DNA of 6,402 nucleotides. It comes from Woeseia sp. (lineage in GTDB: Bacteria; Pseudomonadota; Gammaproteobacteria; Steroidobacterales; Woeseiaceae). Location: the NCBI GenBank assembly GCA_018701055.1, contig JABIUH010000292.1:1-6402 (forward strand), given 5' to 3'. Under the pieces are notes generated by a model, which was not told where the DNA came from, did no database searches, and saw only the letters and a program-made list of their open reading frames with translations. The translations under genes were made by a program, and so were the position numbers. This document shows, piece after piece, positions 1 through 5,701 of this stretch; position 1 is the stretch's first letter; each line of letters begins with the position of its first letter.

Positions 1-237
1 GTCGTAAAACACGGCGACGATATCGTTCTTCAGGCCGCAACGCCGGTTGAATCGATCGTCGACTCTACGGGCGCGGGCGATGCCTACACGGCAGGATTCC
101 TGTACGGCTGGACTCAAGATTGGTCGCTCAAAGAGTGCGCCGAACTCGGTACGTATTGCGCAACTCAACTCATTCAACAGGTTGGCGGCAGAATTGAACC
201 GGGTCTAATGGAGCAGTATATTGCGAGCAATCGCTAA
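1..237 (+). CDS. PfkB-family carbohydrate/nucleoside kinase, C-terminal fragment (5' end outside window)
   Basis: The reading frame is open from base 1 to the TAA at 235-237, giving the last 78 residues of a protein whose start lies upstream of the window. Residues 21-36 hold the PfkB family signature 2 with the anion-hole and catalytic core GAGD (residues 25-28). In this family the Asp is the catalytic base that deprotonates the sugar hydroxyl, and the glycines hold the ATP phosphates. The rest of the fragment (ELGTYCATQLIQQVGGRIE, about residues 50-68) resembles the C-terminal helix of adenosine-kinase-like members. PfkB kinases transfer phosphate from ATP to ribose, nucleosides or related sugars in the cytoplasm. 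Substrate cannot be decided from this fragment; adenosine or another nucleoside is an inference from sequence style and the neighbouring deo genes. Family call is strong, specificity weak. Confidence 0.9.
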   Translation, partial: VVKHGDDIVLQAATPVESIVDSTGAGDAYTAGFLYGWTQDWSLKECAELGTYCATQLIQQVGGRIEPGLMEQYIASNR

Positions 238-285
238 CCCGCGTTGTTATTCTAATCTCCGCGCCTGGCGCATCCATAAGTAGCT

Positions 286-298
286 AGCCTGAAGGGCT
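286..298. terminator. Weak hairpin between convergent genes, possible terminator
   Basis: AGCCT (286-290) can pair with GGGCT (294-298) around a GAA loop, one pair being a G-U wobble. It lies in the 62-bp gap between the kinase stop (237) and the stop of the minus-strand broken gene (300). No clear T tract follows on either strand, so a terminator role is only suggested by position. A second short palindrome, GCGCCTGGCGC, lies at 261-271. Confidence 0.2.
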
Positions 299-299
299 C

Positions 300-942
300 T
301 TAAGGGATCCCGTCCGCGAATTCTTTTTCGAGATAGTCGTAGCGATCGGGTATTTCGTCGAATTCGATCAAATACTCCTCACCGCTGCCATCGCAATAAG
401 TCATGTACCGTTCGAAGGTCTCAAATATATCGCGATAGACCGCGCTCGGGTTGTCCAAAATTTGGTAGCAGCCGCCATTCCGCCGTATCGTTCGGCCTAG
501 ATAGTCTTTTTCGACATTATCCCAGACCTCTTTCTTAACGGGCGCCTCTGATGGTCGATATGTTTTAGCGGCCTATCTGCGCCTCTCGTCCAAATTTGGA
601 TTGATGCTGTATGTTTTTGCCTTTTCATTCAGTACATCTTTAACGGCCCCAAGCGAACGGGCCTGCCAATCAGTCATTGGTTGAATCACAACTTCTTCCT
701 CAACATTGACATCAGGAGTTTCGTTGGTGATGTTCTGTATCTGCAACGGAATATCGACAGCTTCAAATGTCTTTTCAGGTATTTCGATAGATGTTTCGAC
801 GGGAATCGTAATTCGCGTCTCCCTAACTGCGCGCACCAAATTCACGATGAGTTGCGTGAGAGGTGGCGATTCGCCGGGGACTGGGCGGTCTCAGCCAACT
901 GATTGCAAATAAGAGCACAGCGGCGGCAAACAACATACTCAT
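300..942 (-). pseudogene. Broken gene for a small, probably membrane-anchored hypothetical protein (frameshift plus in-frame TAG)
   Basis: Three consecutive coding-like pieces on the minus strand appear to be one gene. Piece 1 starts at the ATG at 940-942 (or 934-936) and encodes MSMLFAAAVLLFAISWLRPP, a hydrophobic segment that looks like an N-terminal membrane anchor or uncleaved signal. Deleting one base in the CCCC run (876-879, minus sense) joins it to piece 2, which runs from about 875 to a TAG at 573-575. Piece 3 continues in the same frame from 572 to TAA at 300-302 and looks like ordinary protein: charged and aromatic, with motifs such as GRTIRRNGGCYQIL and FETFERYMTYC. The span is 643 nt, which is 214 codons (213 residues plus stop) plus exactly one extra base. 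CAG to TAG is one transition, so Gln may be ancestral at the stop. I do not recognise the family. The anchor followed by an acidic, Pro/Glu-rich stretch loosely recalls TonB-like envelope proteins, but that is a guess. Sequencing error is the main alternative to a true pseudogene. Confidence 0.6.
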
Positions 943-1083
943 TCCAAGTCATTGCTCTGTGCCTGCCGACCAGATTGGTAACAAATCTGCCGATTGAGAA
1001 AGATGCTGCATCGCCTAAGGGAAGATGCGCCAGTTCCCGCAATCGTCGCGATACGGATGTAACGCCCTCACTCGGTGATCAGG
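943..1083. other. Non-coding gap upstream of the broken gene
   Basis: No convincing gene is seen here. A minus-strand open frame covers 842-1042, but its product overlaps the hydrophobic N-terminus of the broken gene in another frame and has no recognisable composition. The stretch would hold any promoter for the broken gene; no clear -35/-10 pair stands out. Confidence 0.4.
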
Positions 1084-1149
1084 AGTCTGCGCGGTAGCAC
1101 GCGGCGCAGCGATCTGTTTTTCGTTACGGCGTTTTCTACCGTACAGACT
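1084..1149. repeat. Imperfect inverted repeat just after the ALDH-like gene
   Basis: The arms AGTCTGCGCGGTAG (1084-1097) and CTACCGTACAGACT (1136-1149) are complementary at 12 of 14 positions, with a 2x2 mismatch in the middle, and enclose 38 bp. The repeat ends 1 nt from the stop codon of the truncated ALDH-like gene (1151-1153), at the 3' end of the deo operon. A folded RNA here could terminate transcription or protect the operon mRNA 3' end. There is no T run after the stem in the operon's direction, so it is not a classical intrinsic terminator. It could instead be a remnant of a small mobile repeat. Confidence 0.5.
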
Positions 1150-1150
1150 T

Positions 1151-2017
1151 CTAACTACCGATCGGATGCCAGGTGGTTTTAGTCTCTTGAGTTTCGCTGA
1201 TTAGATAGGGATTCTGCGACATCTCAGAGGACCAATCCTGGTCGCGTCGGGAAATGACGTGCTTAACGTTGTCCGCTGCCTTCTCTTGAATAATTTTTGA
1301 AATCTCAGCATCGCCATCACAGAAAACCACCGCATTCACATCCATATGTGAGGCAAACTGATCTCTCAATTCATCCTTGAATCCCGTCAGTAGATTAACC
1401 ACGCCTCCCGGTACATCTGATGCGTGCAAAACTTCGGCGAAACTAATCGCACACAACGGCAGTGACTCCGATGCCAGCACGACACAAGTGTTTCCACCGA
1501 CGATGACAGGTGCAATATTCGACACCAGGCCTAGAAGAGATGAATTTTCCGGCGCCAAAATACCAACGACACCGGTTGGTTCAAGGACAGAAAAATTAAA
1601 ATGCGATGAACTCACTGGATTCACTGAGCTGAAAATTTGCTGATACTTATCCGACCAGCCCGCGTAGTAAATGAGTCGATCAATAGACGCCTCAACTTCC
1701 TTGACAGCTTTACGTTTGGAAATGCCCTGCAAAACGAGTTCACTAACGAACTGCTCATTGCGACCTTCCAACATCTCAGCGATACGATATAAGATTTGAC
1801 CGCGAAGATAAGCCGTCGACGCGGACCAGCCTGCGAACGCGCTTCTCGCAGCAACAACAGAATTACGGAAATCCTTGCGACTGCCGCGGCACATGTTGGC
1901 AATCACAGTGCCGTCAGCGGCATTCAATGGAAAATATCTTCCCGACTCTGTGCGCGGAAACTTTCCGCCCAAATAAATTTTATAAGTCTTTGCGACGGGT
2001 ATTCTCGTTTCGGCCAC
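1151..2017 (-). CDS. Truncated, non-catalytic aldehyde dehydrogenase-like protein (ALDH16 second-domain-like)
   Basis: The 288-residue product aligns by eye with the first 270 or so residues of the ALDH fold and with its neighbour at 2020-3492: YYAGWSDKYQ against YYAGWADKLE, VVNLLTG against VVNIVTG, and KIIQ against KIIQ. Full ALDHs are about 480-500 residues; this one stops before the catalytic half. The Lys of the VLKPAE cofactor motif is Ala182 (VLASES), the GSTEVG turn is DGDAEI (234-239), and there is no ELGGK Glu and no catalytic Cys, so it should be a pseudoenzyme. Translation starts at GTG (2015-2017), 7 nt after a strong GGAGG (minus strand of 2025-2029) that lies within the last codons of the preceding ALDH gene, implying coupled translation. 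The TAG stop is at 1151-1153, and the end (KTTWHPIGS) looks like a genuine C-terminus. In ALDH16 proteins a full ALDH domain is followed by a shorter inactive one; this gene would be that second domain on its own. A partner or scaffold role is inferred. Confidence 0.85.
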   Translation of the reverse strand: MAETRIPVAKTYKIYLGGKFPRTESGRYFPLNAADGTVIANMCRGSRKDFRNSVVAARSAFAGWSASTAYLRGQILYRIAEMLEGRNEQFVSELVLQGISKRKAVKEVEASIDRLIYYAGWSDKYQQIFSSVNPVSSSHFNFSVLEPTGVVGILAPENSSLLGLVSNIAPVIVGGNTCVVLASESLPLCAISFAEVLHASDVPGGVVNLLTGFKDELRDQFASHMDVNAVVFCDGDAEISKIIQEKAADNVKHVISRRDQDWSSEMSQNPYLISETQETKTTWHPIGS

Positions 2018-2029
2018 GACTACGCCTCC
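2018..2029 (-). promoter_or_regulatory. Ribosome binding site deciding the GTG start of the ALDH-like gene
   Basis: Read on the minus strand, GGAGG (complement of CCTCC at 2025-2029) precedes the GTG at 2015-2017 by 7 nt. It sits within the final Leu-Glu-Ala codons of the upstream ALDH, whose TAG is at 2020-2022. This is one of the best Shine-Dalgarno matches in the window and supports the GTG as a real start and the short gene as translated. Confidence 0.75.
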
Positions 2030-3492
2030 AACTTCAGATATGCGCCGAGACCGTGCATACCACCTTCTCGCCCAACGCCACTTTCTTTGTAACCGCCAAA
2101 CGGCGAGGTTGGATCAAACTTATTAAATGTATTGGCCCAGATCACCCCGGCTCGAATTTTCTGCGTCATTTTGAAAACCTTGGAGCCTTTATCAGTCCAG
2201 ACGCCTCCCGAAAGACCATACGGCGTATTGTTCGCTTTCGTCAGACCCTCCTCGAGTGTCCTGAAGGTCTGTATGGCCAGTACCGGACCAAAAATTTCTT
2301 CTTGAACGATCCGATTCGATTGCGAGACTCCGGTGAAAATGGTCGGGCGACACCAATAACCTTGATCCGGCACACTGCAGTCGCTTTGGTACATTTCTGC
2401 ACCCTCTGCCTGGCCGATGCTCAAGTAAGACTCAATTGTTTCAAGCTGGCCTGCCGAATTGATAGCGCCAATGTCGGTATTCTTATCCAGCGGATCGCCA
2501 ATGATCAAAGTCTCCATTCGATCGCGTAGCTTGCGGACGACTTCATCGGCAACTGACTCCTGCACCAACAGCCGCGATCCCGCACAACACACGTGGCCCT
2601 GATTGAAAAAGATGCCATTCACGATACCTTCGACCGCCTCATCGATCGCCGCATCAGCGAAAATTATATTGGCAGCCTTACCCCCGAGCTCAAGTGTGTA
2701 CTTTTTGTCCGTGCCGGCGAGCGATCGTTGAATGATTTTGCCTACCTCGGTGGAACCGGTGAAAGCGACTTTATTAACGTCCAGATGATTAACAATTGCG
2801 GCACCCGTCGGACCAGCGCCAGTAACAATATTGACGACGCCCGGCGGCAGGCCCGCATCGCGAAAGACTTCGGCAAGCTTCATTGCCGTCAATGATGTTG
2901 TCTCGGCCGGTTTCAAGACGACGGTATTGCCACATGCCAGTGCTGGCGCAATTTTCCACGCCGCCATAAGCAGCGGAAAATTCCAGGGTATGATCTGCCC
3001 CACAACACCCAATGACACAGGCGTACGCGCCGGGAATGCATATTCGAGCTTATCCGCCCAACCGGCGTAGTAAAAAAAGTGTGCCGCTGCCAATGGAATA
3101 TCAATGTCTCTCGATTCTCGAATCGGTTTACCGCCGTCCAGAGATTCGATTGTGGCGAACTCACGTGCGCGCTCCTGCATGATTCGCGCGATACGAAAAA
3201 GATACTTTCCTCGGTCGGCGCCAGACATTTTAGACCAGACGCCCGTATAGGCTTTACGGGCCGCCTTAACCGCACGATCAACGTCTTTTTCCGAAGCCAA
3301 CGCAATATTGCTCAGTGGCTTCTCGGTTGCGGGATTTATCGATTCGAAATACCGGTCAATTTCGGGTGCGACAAATTCGCCGTTGATGAACAGACCATAG
3401 TGATCATCTATCTGAATGTGATCAGTACTCTCCGGCGCCGGCGCGTATTGCCAACCATCATTGAATGCCAATTTTGTCGAATCTGTACTCAT
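2020..3492 (-). CDS. NAD(P)-dependent aldehyde dehydrogenase, catalytic subunit
   Basis: A complete 490-residue ALDH that oxidises an aldehyde to the acid in the cytoplasm. All key residues are present, nearly at ALDH2 numbering: cofactor-region IIPWNFP (Asn171), VLKPAE (Lys194), the Rossmann turn GSTEVG (246-251), general base Glu268 in LELGGK, nucleophile Cys302 in NQGHVCCAGSR, and EEIFGP with Glu399 and Phe401. The C-terminal SPFGGYKESGVGREGG is typical. The open frame extends upstream to 3609, but those 39 codons overlap deoC and look non-coding; ATG at 3490-3492, 11 nt after the deoC stop, is the likely start. A short GACGAGA lies shortly upstream as a modest ribosome site. Being directly after deoC, it may remove the acetaldehyde that DeoC releases (inference). 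The following inactive ALDH-like gene, starting 2 nt after this one, suggests an ALDH16-type pair. Substrate and NAD/NADP choice cannot be read with confidence. Confidence 0.95.
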   Translation of the reverse strand: MSTDSTKLAFNDGWQYAPAPESTDHIQIDDHYGLFINGEFVAPEIDRYFESINPATEKPLSNIALASEKDVDRAVKAARKAYTGVWSKMSGADRGKYLFRIARIMQERAREFATIESLDGGKPIRESRDIDIPLAAAHFFYYAGWADKLEYAFPARTPVSLGVVGQIIPWNFPLLMAAWKIAPALACGNTVVLKPAETTSLTAMKLAEVFRDAGLPPGVVNIVTGAGPTGAAIVNHLDVNKVAFTGSTEVGKIIQRSLAGTDKKYTLELGGKAANIIFADAAIDEAVEGIVNGIFFNQGHVCCAGSRLLVQESVADEVVRKLRDRMETLIIGDPLDKNTDIGAINSAGQLETIESYLSIGQAEGAEMYQSDCSVPDQGYWCRPTIFTGVSQSNRIVQEEIFGPVLAIQTFRTLEEGLTKANNTPYGLSGGVWTDKGSKVFKMTQKIRAGVIWANTFNKFDPTSPFGGYKESGVGREGGMHGLGAYLKLEA

Positions 3493-3503
3493 GAGTATCT
3501 CGT

Positions 3504-4430
3504 CTAATCTTTGGAGAAATAGTCTGCCGACTGGTAAACGCCGGTCGCCTGCTTCTGCAGCTGCATCAAAACATCGTTCGCCAGTGAGCTTGCGCCAAAT
3601 CGGTACCACTCCGGCGTCATCCAGGCGCTTCCCAGCGTTTCACGCAGCATCACCAGATAGTGAATCGCGAGCTTCGAGTTCGAAATTCCGCCGGCCGGTT
3701 TCATACCGATCATTTTTCCGGTCTCGTAGTAGAAATCTCGAATTGCCTGCAGCATTACCAAGGTGACAGGCAAGGTAGCCGCCGGTTGAATCTTTCCGGT
3801 CGAGGTCTTGATGAAATCTGCGCCTGCATGCATCGCAAGAACACTTGCTCGACGCACGCGATCGAGCGTACCCAGCTCGCCTGTTTCAAGAATCACTTTT
3901 AAATGTGCCTTGCCGCAGGCTTCTTTGATCGCGGCAATTTCATCGAATACGAAACCGTATTCGCCTTGCAGAAAAGCGCCTCTTGAAATAACCATGTCGA
4001 TTTCATCAGCTCCATCGTCAACTGCAATTCGGGTTTCTTCTAATTTTATTTGTCGTGGTGCCATACCGCTTGGAAATGCAGTCGCAACAGATGCGACATT
4101 GATGTTGTGATCGCCTAACGCCTTTTTTGCGACCCCCACCATAGTGGGATACACGCAAACTGCAGCGACGTGTGGTAAATCCGGTACTGCATCGTGCAGA
4201 TGAATCGCTTTTTGGCAAAGTTGCTTAACTTTTCCCGGCGTGTCCATCCCTTCCAGGGTCGTCAGATCGATCATCGACAAGACCATTTGCAGCGCTTCTA
4301 TTTTTGATTCTTTTTTAATGCTTCGCGTTTGAAAGCGAGCAGCGCGTTCTTTTACGCCTACCTCGTCAACCAGTGCCACCTGACTCATGTCTGGCATACG
4401 CACATCATTTGGAACCGCCGCAATACTCAT
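3504..4430 (-). CDS. deoC: Deoxyribose-phosphate aldolase (DERA)
   Basis: This enzyme cleaves 2-deoxyribose-5-phosphate to glyceraldehyde-3-phosphate and acetaldehyde, the last step of deoxynucleoside catabolism, in the cytoplasm. The 308-residue product shows the class I DERA core: Asp145 in DEIDMVI (E. coli Asp102 equivalent), the Schiff-base lysine Lys208 in ADFIKTSTGK, and the second lysine Lys244 in KPAGGIS. The C-terminal tail (GVYQSADYFSKD) carries tyrosines, as expected of the flexible tail that reaches the active site in DERA enzymes. It is longer than E. coli DeoC (about 260 residues), mostly through a roughly 45-residue N-terminal extension, matching the long DERA forms known from some bacteria and eukaryotes. 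The ATG start is 3 nt after the deoD stop; the only nearby purine patch (AGG) is too close to be a good ribosome site, so translational coupling to deoD is likely. A shorter start at Met12 is possible. Confidence 0.96.
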   Translation of the reverse strand: MSIAAVPNDVRMPDMSQVALVDEVGVKERAARFQTRSIKKESKIEALQMVLSMIDLTTLEGMDTPGKVKQLCQKAIHLHDAVPDLPHVAAVCVYPTMVGVAKKALGDHNINVASVATAFPSGMAPRQIKLEETRIAVDDGADEIDMVISRGAFLQGEYGFVFDEIAAIKEACGKAHLKVILETGELGTLDRVRRASVLAMHAGADFIKTSTGKIQPAATLPVTLVMLQAIRDFYYETGKMIGMKPAGGISNSKLAIHYLVMLRETLGSAWMTPEWYRFGASSLANDVLMQLQKQATGVYQSADYFSKD

Positions 4431-4433
4431 CGC

Positions 4434-5147
4434 CTAATCGCTCATGCGCACAGTTTCGAGCGCGACCGTGATCATCTCATCGAACGTTGTTGCGCGTTCA
4501 TCTGATGACAGGGCGTCACCTGTCGTGATGTCATCGCTAACCGTGCAAATAGCCAGAGCCTCGGCACCGTGCTCCGCAGCCAACGGAAATATACCGGCCG
4601 CCTCCATTTCAACGCCAAGAATGTTGTATTTGGCCATCGTCGCAAACATATCCGGGTCAGGGGTATAAAATAGATCCGCAGAGAAAAGGTTGCCAACATG
4701 GTAATTTACGTCTAAATCCTCAGCCGCCTGCACCGCATTTTTGACCAACGAAAAAGTTGCCAGCGGCGCGAAATCATAACCACCGAAGCGCATACGATTG
4801 ACATTGGAATCGGTACTAGCGCCCATCGCGATCAAAACGTCGCGGAGCTTCACATCTGGGTGCGTCGTGCCACAACTGCCGACGCGAATGACACGCTTCA
4901 CGTCATATTCCGTTAGCAGTTCAGTCACGTAAATTGATACTGACGGAATTCCCATCCCGTGCGCCATCACTGACACCGGTACGCCTTTGTACTCTCCGGT
5001 GTATCCCCACATATTGCGGACATCTGTCACTCGACGCGCATTGTCGAGGTAAGTCTCAGCAATATACTGAGCGCGAAGCGGATCTCCGGGCATCAGTACA
5101 GTGCTCGCGAAATCCCCCGGTGCTGCATTCATGTGTTTGGTAGCCAT
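4434..5147 (-). CDS. deoD: Purine nucleoside phosphorylase, DeoD type
   Basis: It phosphorolyses purine ribo- and deoxyribonucleosides to free base and (deoxy)ribose-1-phosphate; the family works as a cytoplasmic hexamer. The 237 residues match E. coli DeoD (239) with an offset of one throughout: His5, Gly21 and Arg25 (GDPLRA), Arg44, Arg88 and Ser91 in the phosphate loop RVGSCG, Glu180-Met181-Glu182 in GVEMEAAG, Ser204-Asp205 as the base-binding acid, and Arg218 (DERATTF). Nothing catalytic is missing. The start at 5145-5147 is fixed by homology, since His5 must be included. Yet there is no purine-rich ribosome site before it; instead the region reads CCTCCGGAT and forms a small palindrome over the start codon. 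It is the first gene of the four-gene minus-strand operon and diverges from the cupin gene. The chemistry supplies the substrate path to deoC through a phosphopentomutase not present here. Confidence 0.97.
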   Translation of the reverse strand: MATKHMNAAPGDFASTVLMPGDPLRAQYIAETYLDNARRVTDVRNMWGYTGEYKGVPVSVMAHGMGIPSVSIYVTELLTEYDVKRVIRVGSCGTTHPDVKLRDVLIAMGASTDSNVNRMRFGGYDFAPLATFSLVKNAVQAAEDLDVNYHVGNLFSADLFYTPDPDMFATMAKYNILGVEMEAAGIFPLAAEHGAEALAICTVSDDITTGDALSSDERATTFDEMITVALETVRMSD

Positions 5148-5160
5148 ATCCGGAGGATAT
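5146..5160. promoter_or_regulatory. Palindrome over the deoD start codon, possible operator or RNA hairpin
   Basis: ATATCC (5146-5151) and GGATAT (5155-5160) are perfect inverted repeats around a 3-nt centre. The first arm includes two bases of the deoD start codon. As DNA it could be an operator half-pair; as RNA it could fold over the initiation codon. It also occupies the place where a Shine-Dalgarno sequence would normally be. No known regulator site is recognised with confidence. Confidence 0.35.
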
Positions 5161-5296
5161 TAACACTTGCACTCGGCCGAATGCTTTCCAGCTGATAAGT
5201 TTTATGCGACGCGAGCGCACAACGGGTGAATACGAACTTGCCATAAGTCATAACGTCGACGATATTGAGTCTGACGATAATCTGGTGGAGATCTGG
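5161..5296. promoter_or_regulatory. Divergent promoter region between deoD and the cupin gene
   Basis: This gap must contain the leftward promoter of the deo operon and the rightward promoter of the cupin gene. A tentative leftward pair reads TTCACC, 18 nt, CATAAA on the minus strand (about 5199-5228), four of six matches each. A direct repeat GACGATA occurs at 5258-5264 and 5273-5279, 15 bp apart. An in-frame ATG at 5204 could extend the cupin gene into this region, but it has no good ribosome site. Confidence 0.35.
5287..5290 (+). promoter_or_regulatory. Ribosome binding site deciding the cupin start
   Basis: GGAG within GTGGAG is spaced 6 nt from the ATG at 5297. The alternative upstream ATG at 5204 is preceded by GATAAGTTTT, which has no comparable match. 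Confidence 0.65.
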
Positions 5297-5659
5297 ATGG
5301 GCCAATCAAAAATTTCACAAGTGCACAAACAGGAACAATGGTTTGGCGAACGCTGCTTCATTCGCGAACTTGTTAATACCGCCGAGATAGAGGCTTTTTC
5401 GCTGGCGAAGACGCGTGTCGAACCCGGTGTCATCACTCAACTTCACACACTGGACGTACACGAGTGGTACGTTATTCAGAGTGGGTTTGGCCGTATGGAA
5501 GTGGACGGCGAAGCATGGTTTGACGTTGAACCGGGCGATGTCATTCCAATTGCCGCACTGGTTCCGCAACGAATTCACAATACCGGCGATGCAGATTTGA
5601 TATTCACCTGCGTTTGCCTCCCACGCTTCACACCGGAGGGCTACACATCCCTCGAGTGA
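5297..5659 (+). CDS. Small single-domain cupin protein
   Basis: The 120-residue product is a single beta-barrel cupin. Motif 1 is seen as GVITQLHTLDVHEWYVIQSG (residues 44-63), with His50 and Glu56. Motif 2 is PGDVIPIAALVPQRIHNTG (79-97), where the usual His is Gln91 and the usual Pro-x-Gly is Ala-x-Leu. Only part of the standard 3-His/1-Glu metal set is therefore present, so it may bind metal weakly or act as a ligand-binding or structural cupin. The C-terminal CVCLPRFTPEGY matches a style common in short bacterial cupins with QRI-x-NTG. The start at ATG 5297 is chosen because GGAG (5287-5290) lies 6 nt before it; the frame is open back to an ATG at 5204 without such a site. It diverges from deoD, so shared control is possible, but its function is unknown. 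Stop is TGA. Confidence 0.85.
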   Translation: MGQSKISQVHKQEQWFGERCFIRELVNTAEIEAFSLAKTRVEPGVITQLHTLDVHEWYVIQSGFGRMEVDGEAWFDVEPGDVIPIAALVPQRIHNTGDADLIFTCVCLPRFTPEGYTSLE

Positions 5660-5670
5660 CACACCGAATT

Positions 5671-5697
5671 CGGGGTCAGAGTATTACTCTGACCCCG
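5671..5697. repeat. Perfect 27-nt palindrome with GGGGTCAGAG core, REP-like; may serve as bidirectional terminator
   Basis: The left arm CGGGGTCAGAGTA (5671-5683) is perfectly complementary to TACTCTGACCCCG (5685-5697) with a single T at 5684 between them. It sits between convergent genes, 11 nt after the cupin stop and 4 nt before the nucleotidase stop. A stable GC-rich hairpin in either transcript could end transcription or protect the mRNA 3' end, although no T run follows. From memory, GGGGTCAGAG-type palindromes are dispersed in gammaproteobacterial genomes and occur near REP-associated Y1 transposases; that link is not testable within this window, which has no transposase. Confidence 0.8.
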
Positions 5698-5701
5698 GCG
5701 G

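Noticed and set aside
573..575. TAG read through as an amino acid (suppression or recoding)
   Set aside because: TAG ends deoD, deoC, the ALDH and the ALDH-like gene, and the same gene also carries a frameshift, so decay or sequencing error is simpler.
681..912. Plus-strand open frames opposite the broken gene
   Set aside because: They mirror the minus-strand coding frames and have no ribosome site or family resemblance.
842..1042. Minus-strand 66-codon open frame
   Set aside because: No recognisable features; it overlaps the hydrophobic N-terminus of the broken gene, which is more protein-like.
1927..2529. Plus-strand 200-codon open frame opposite the two ALDH genes
   Set aside because: It lies wholly antisense to two well-supported genes and has Cys/Arg-rich shadow composition.
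3493..3609. N-terminal extension of the ALDH by 39 residues into deoC
   Set aside because: It overlaps the end of deoC in another frame, has a composition unlike an ALDH N-terminus, and a start at 3490-3492 fits family length and operon spacing.
5159..5166. DeoR-like operator (TGTTAA on the minus strand)
   Set aside because: Only one half-site resembles the E. coli TGTTAG motif and no second arm is present at the expected spacing.
5204..5296. Upstream start for the cupin gene
   Set aside because: The ATG at 5204 has no ribosome site, while 5297 has GGAG at 6 nt and gives the usual length for short cupins.
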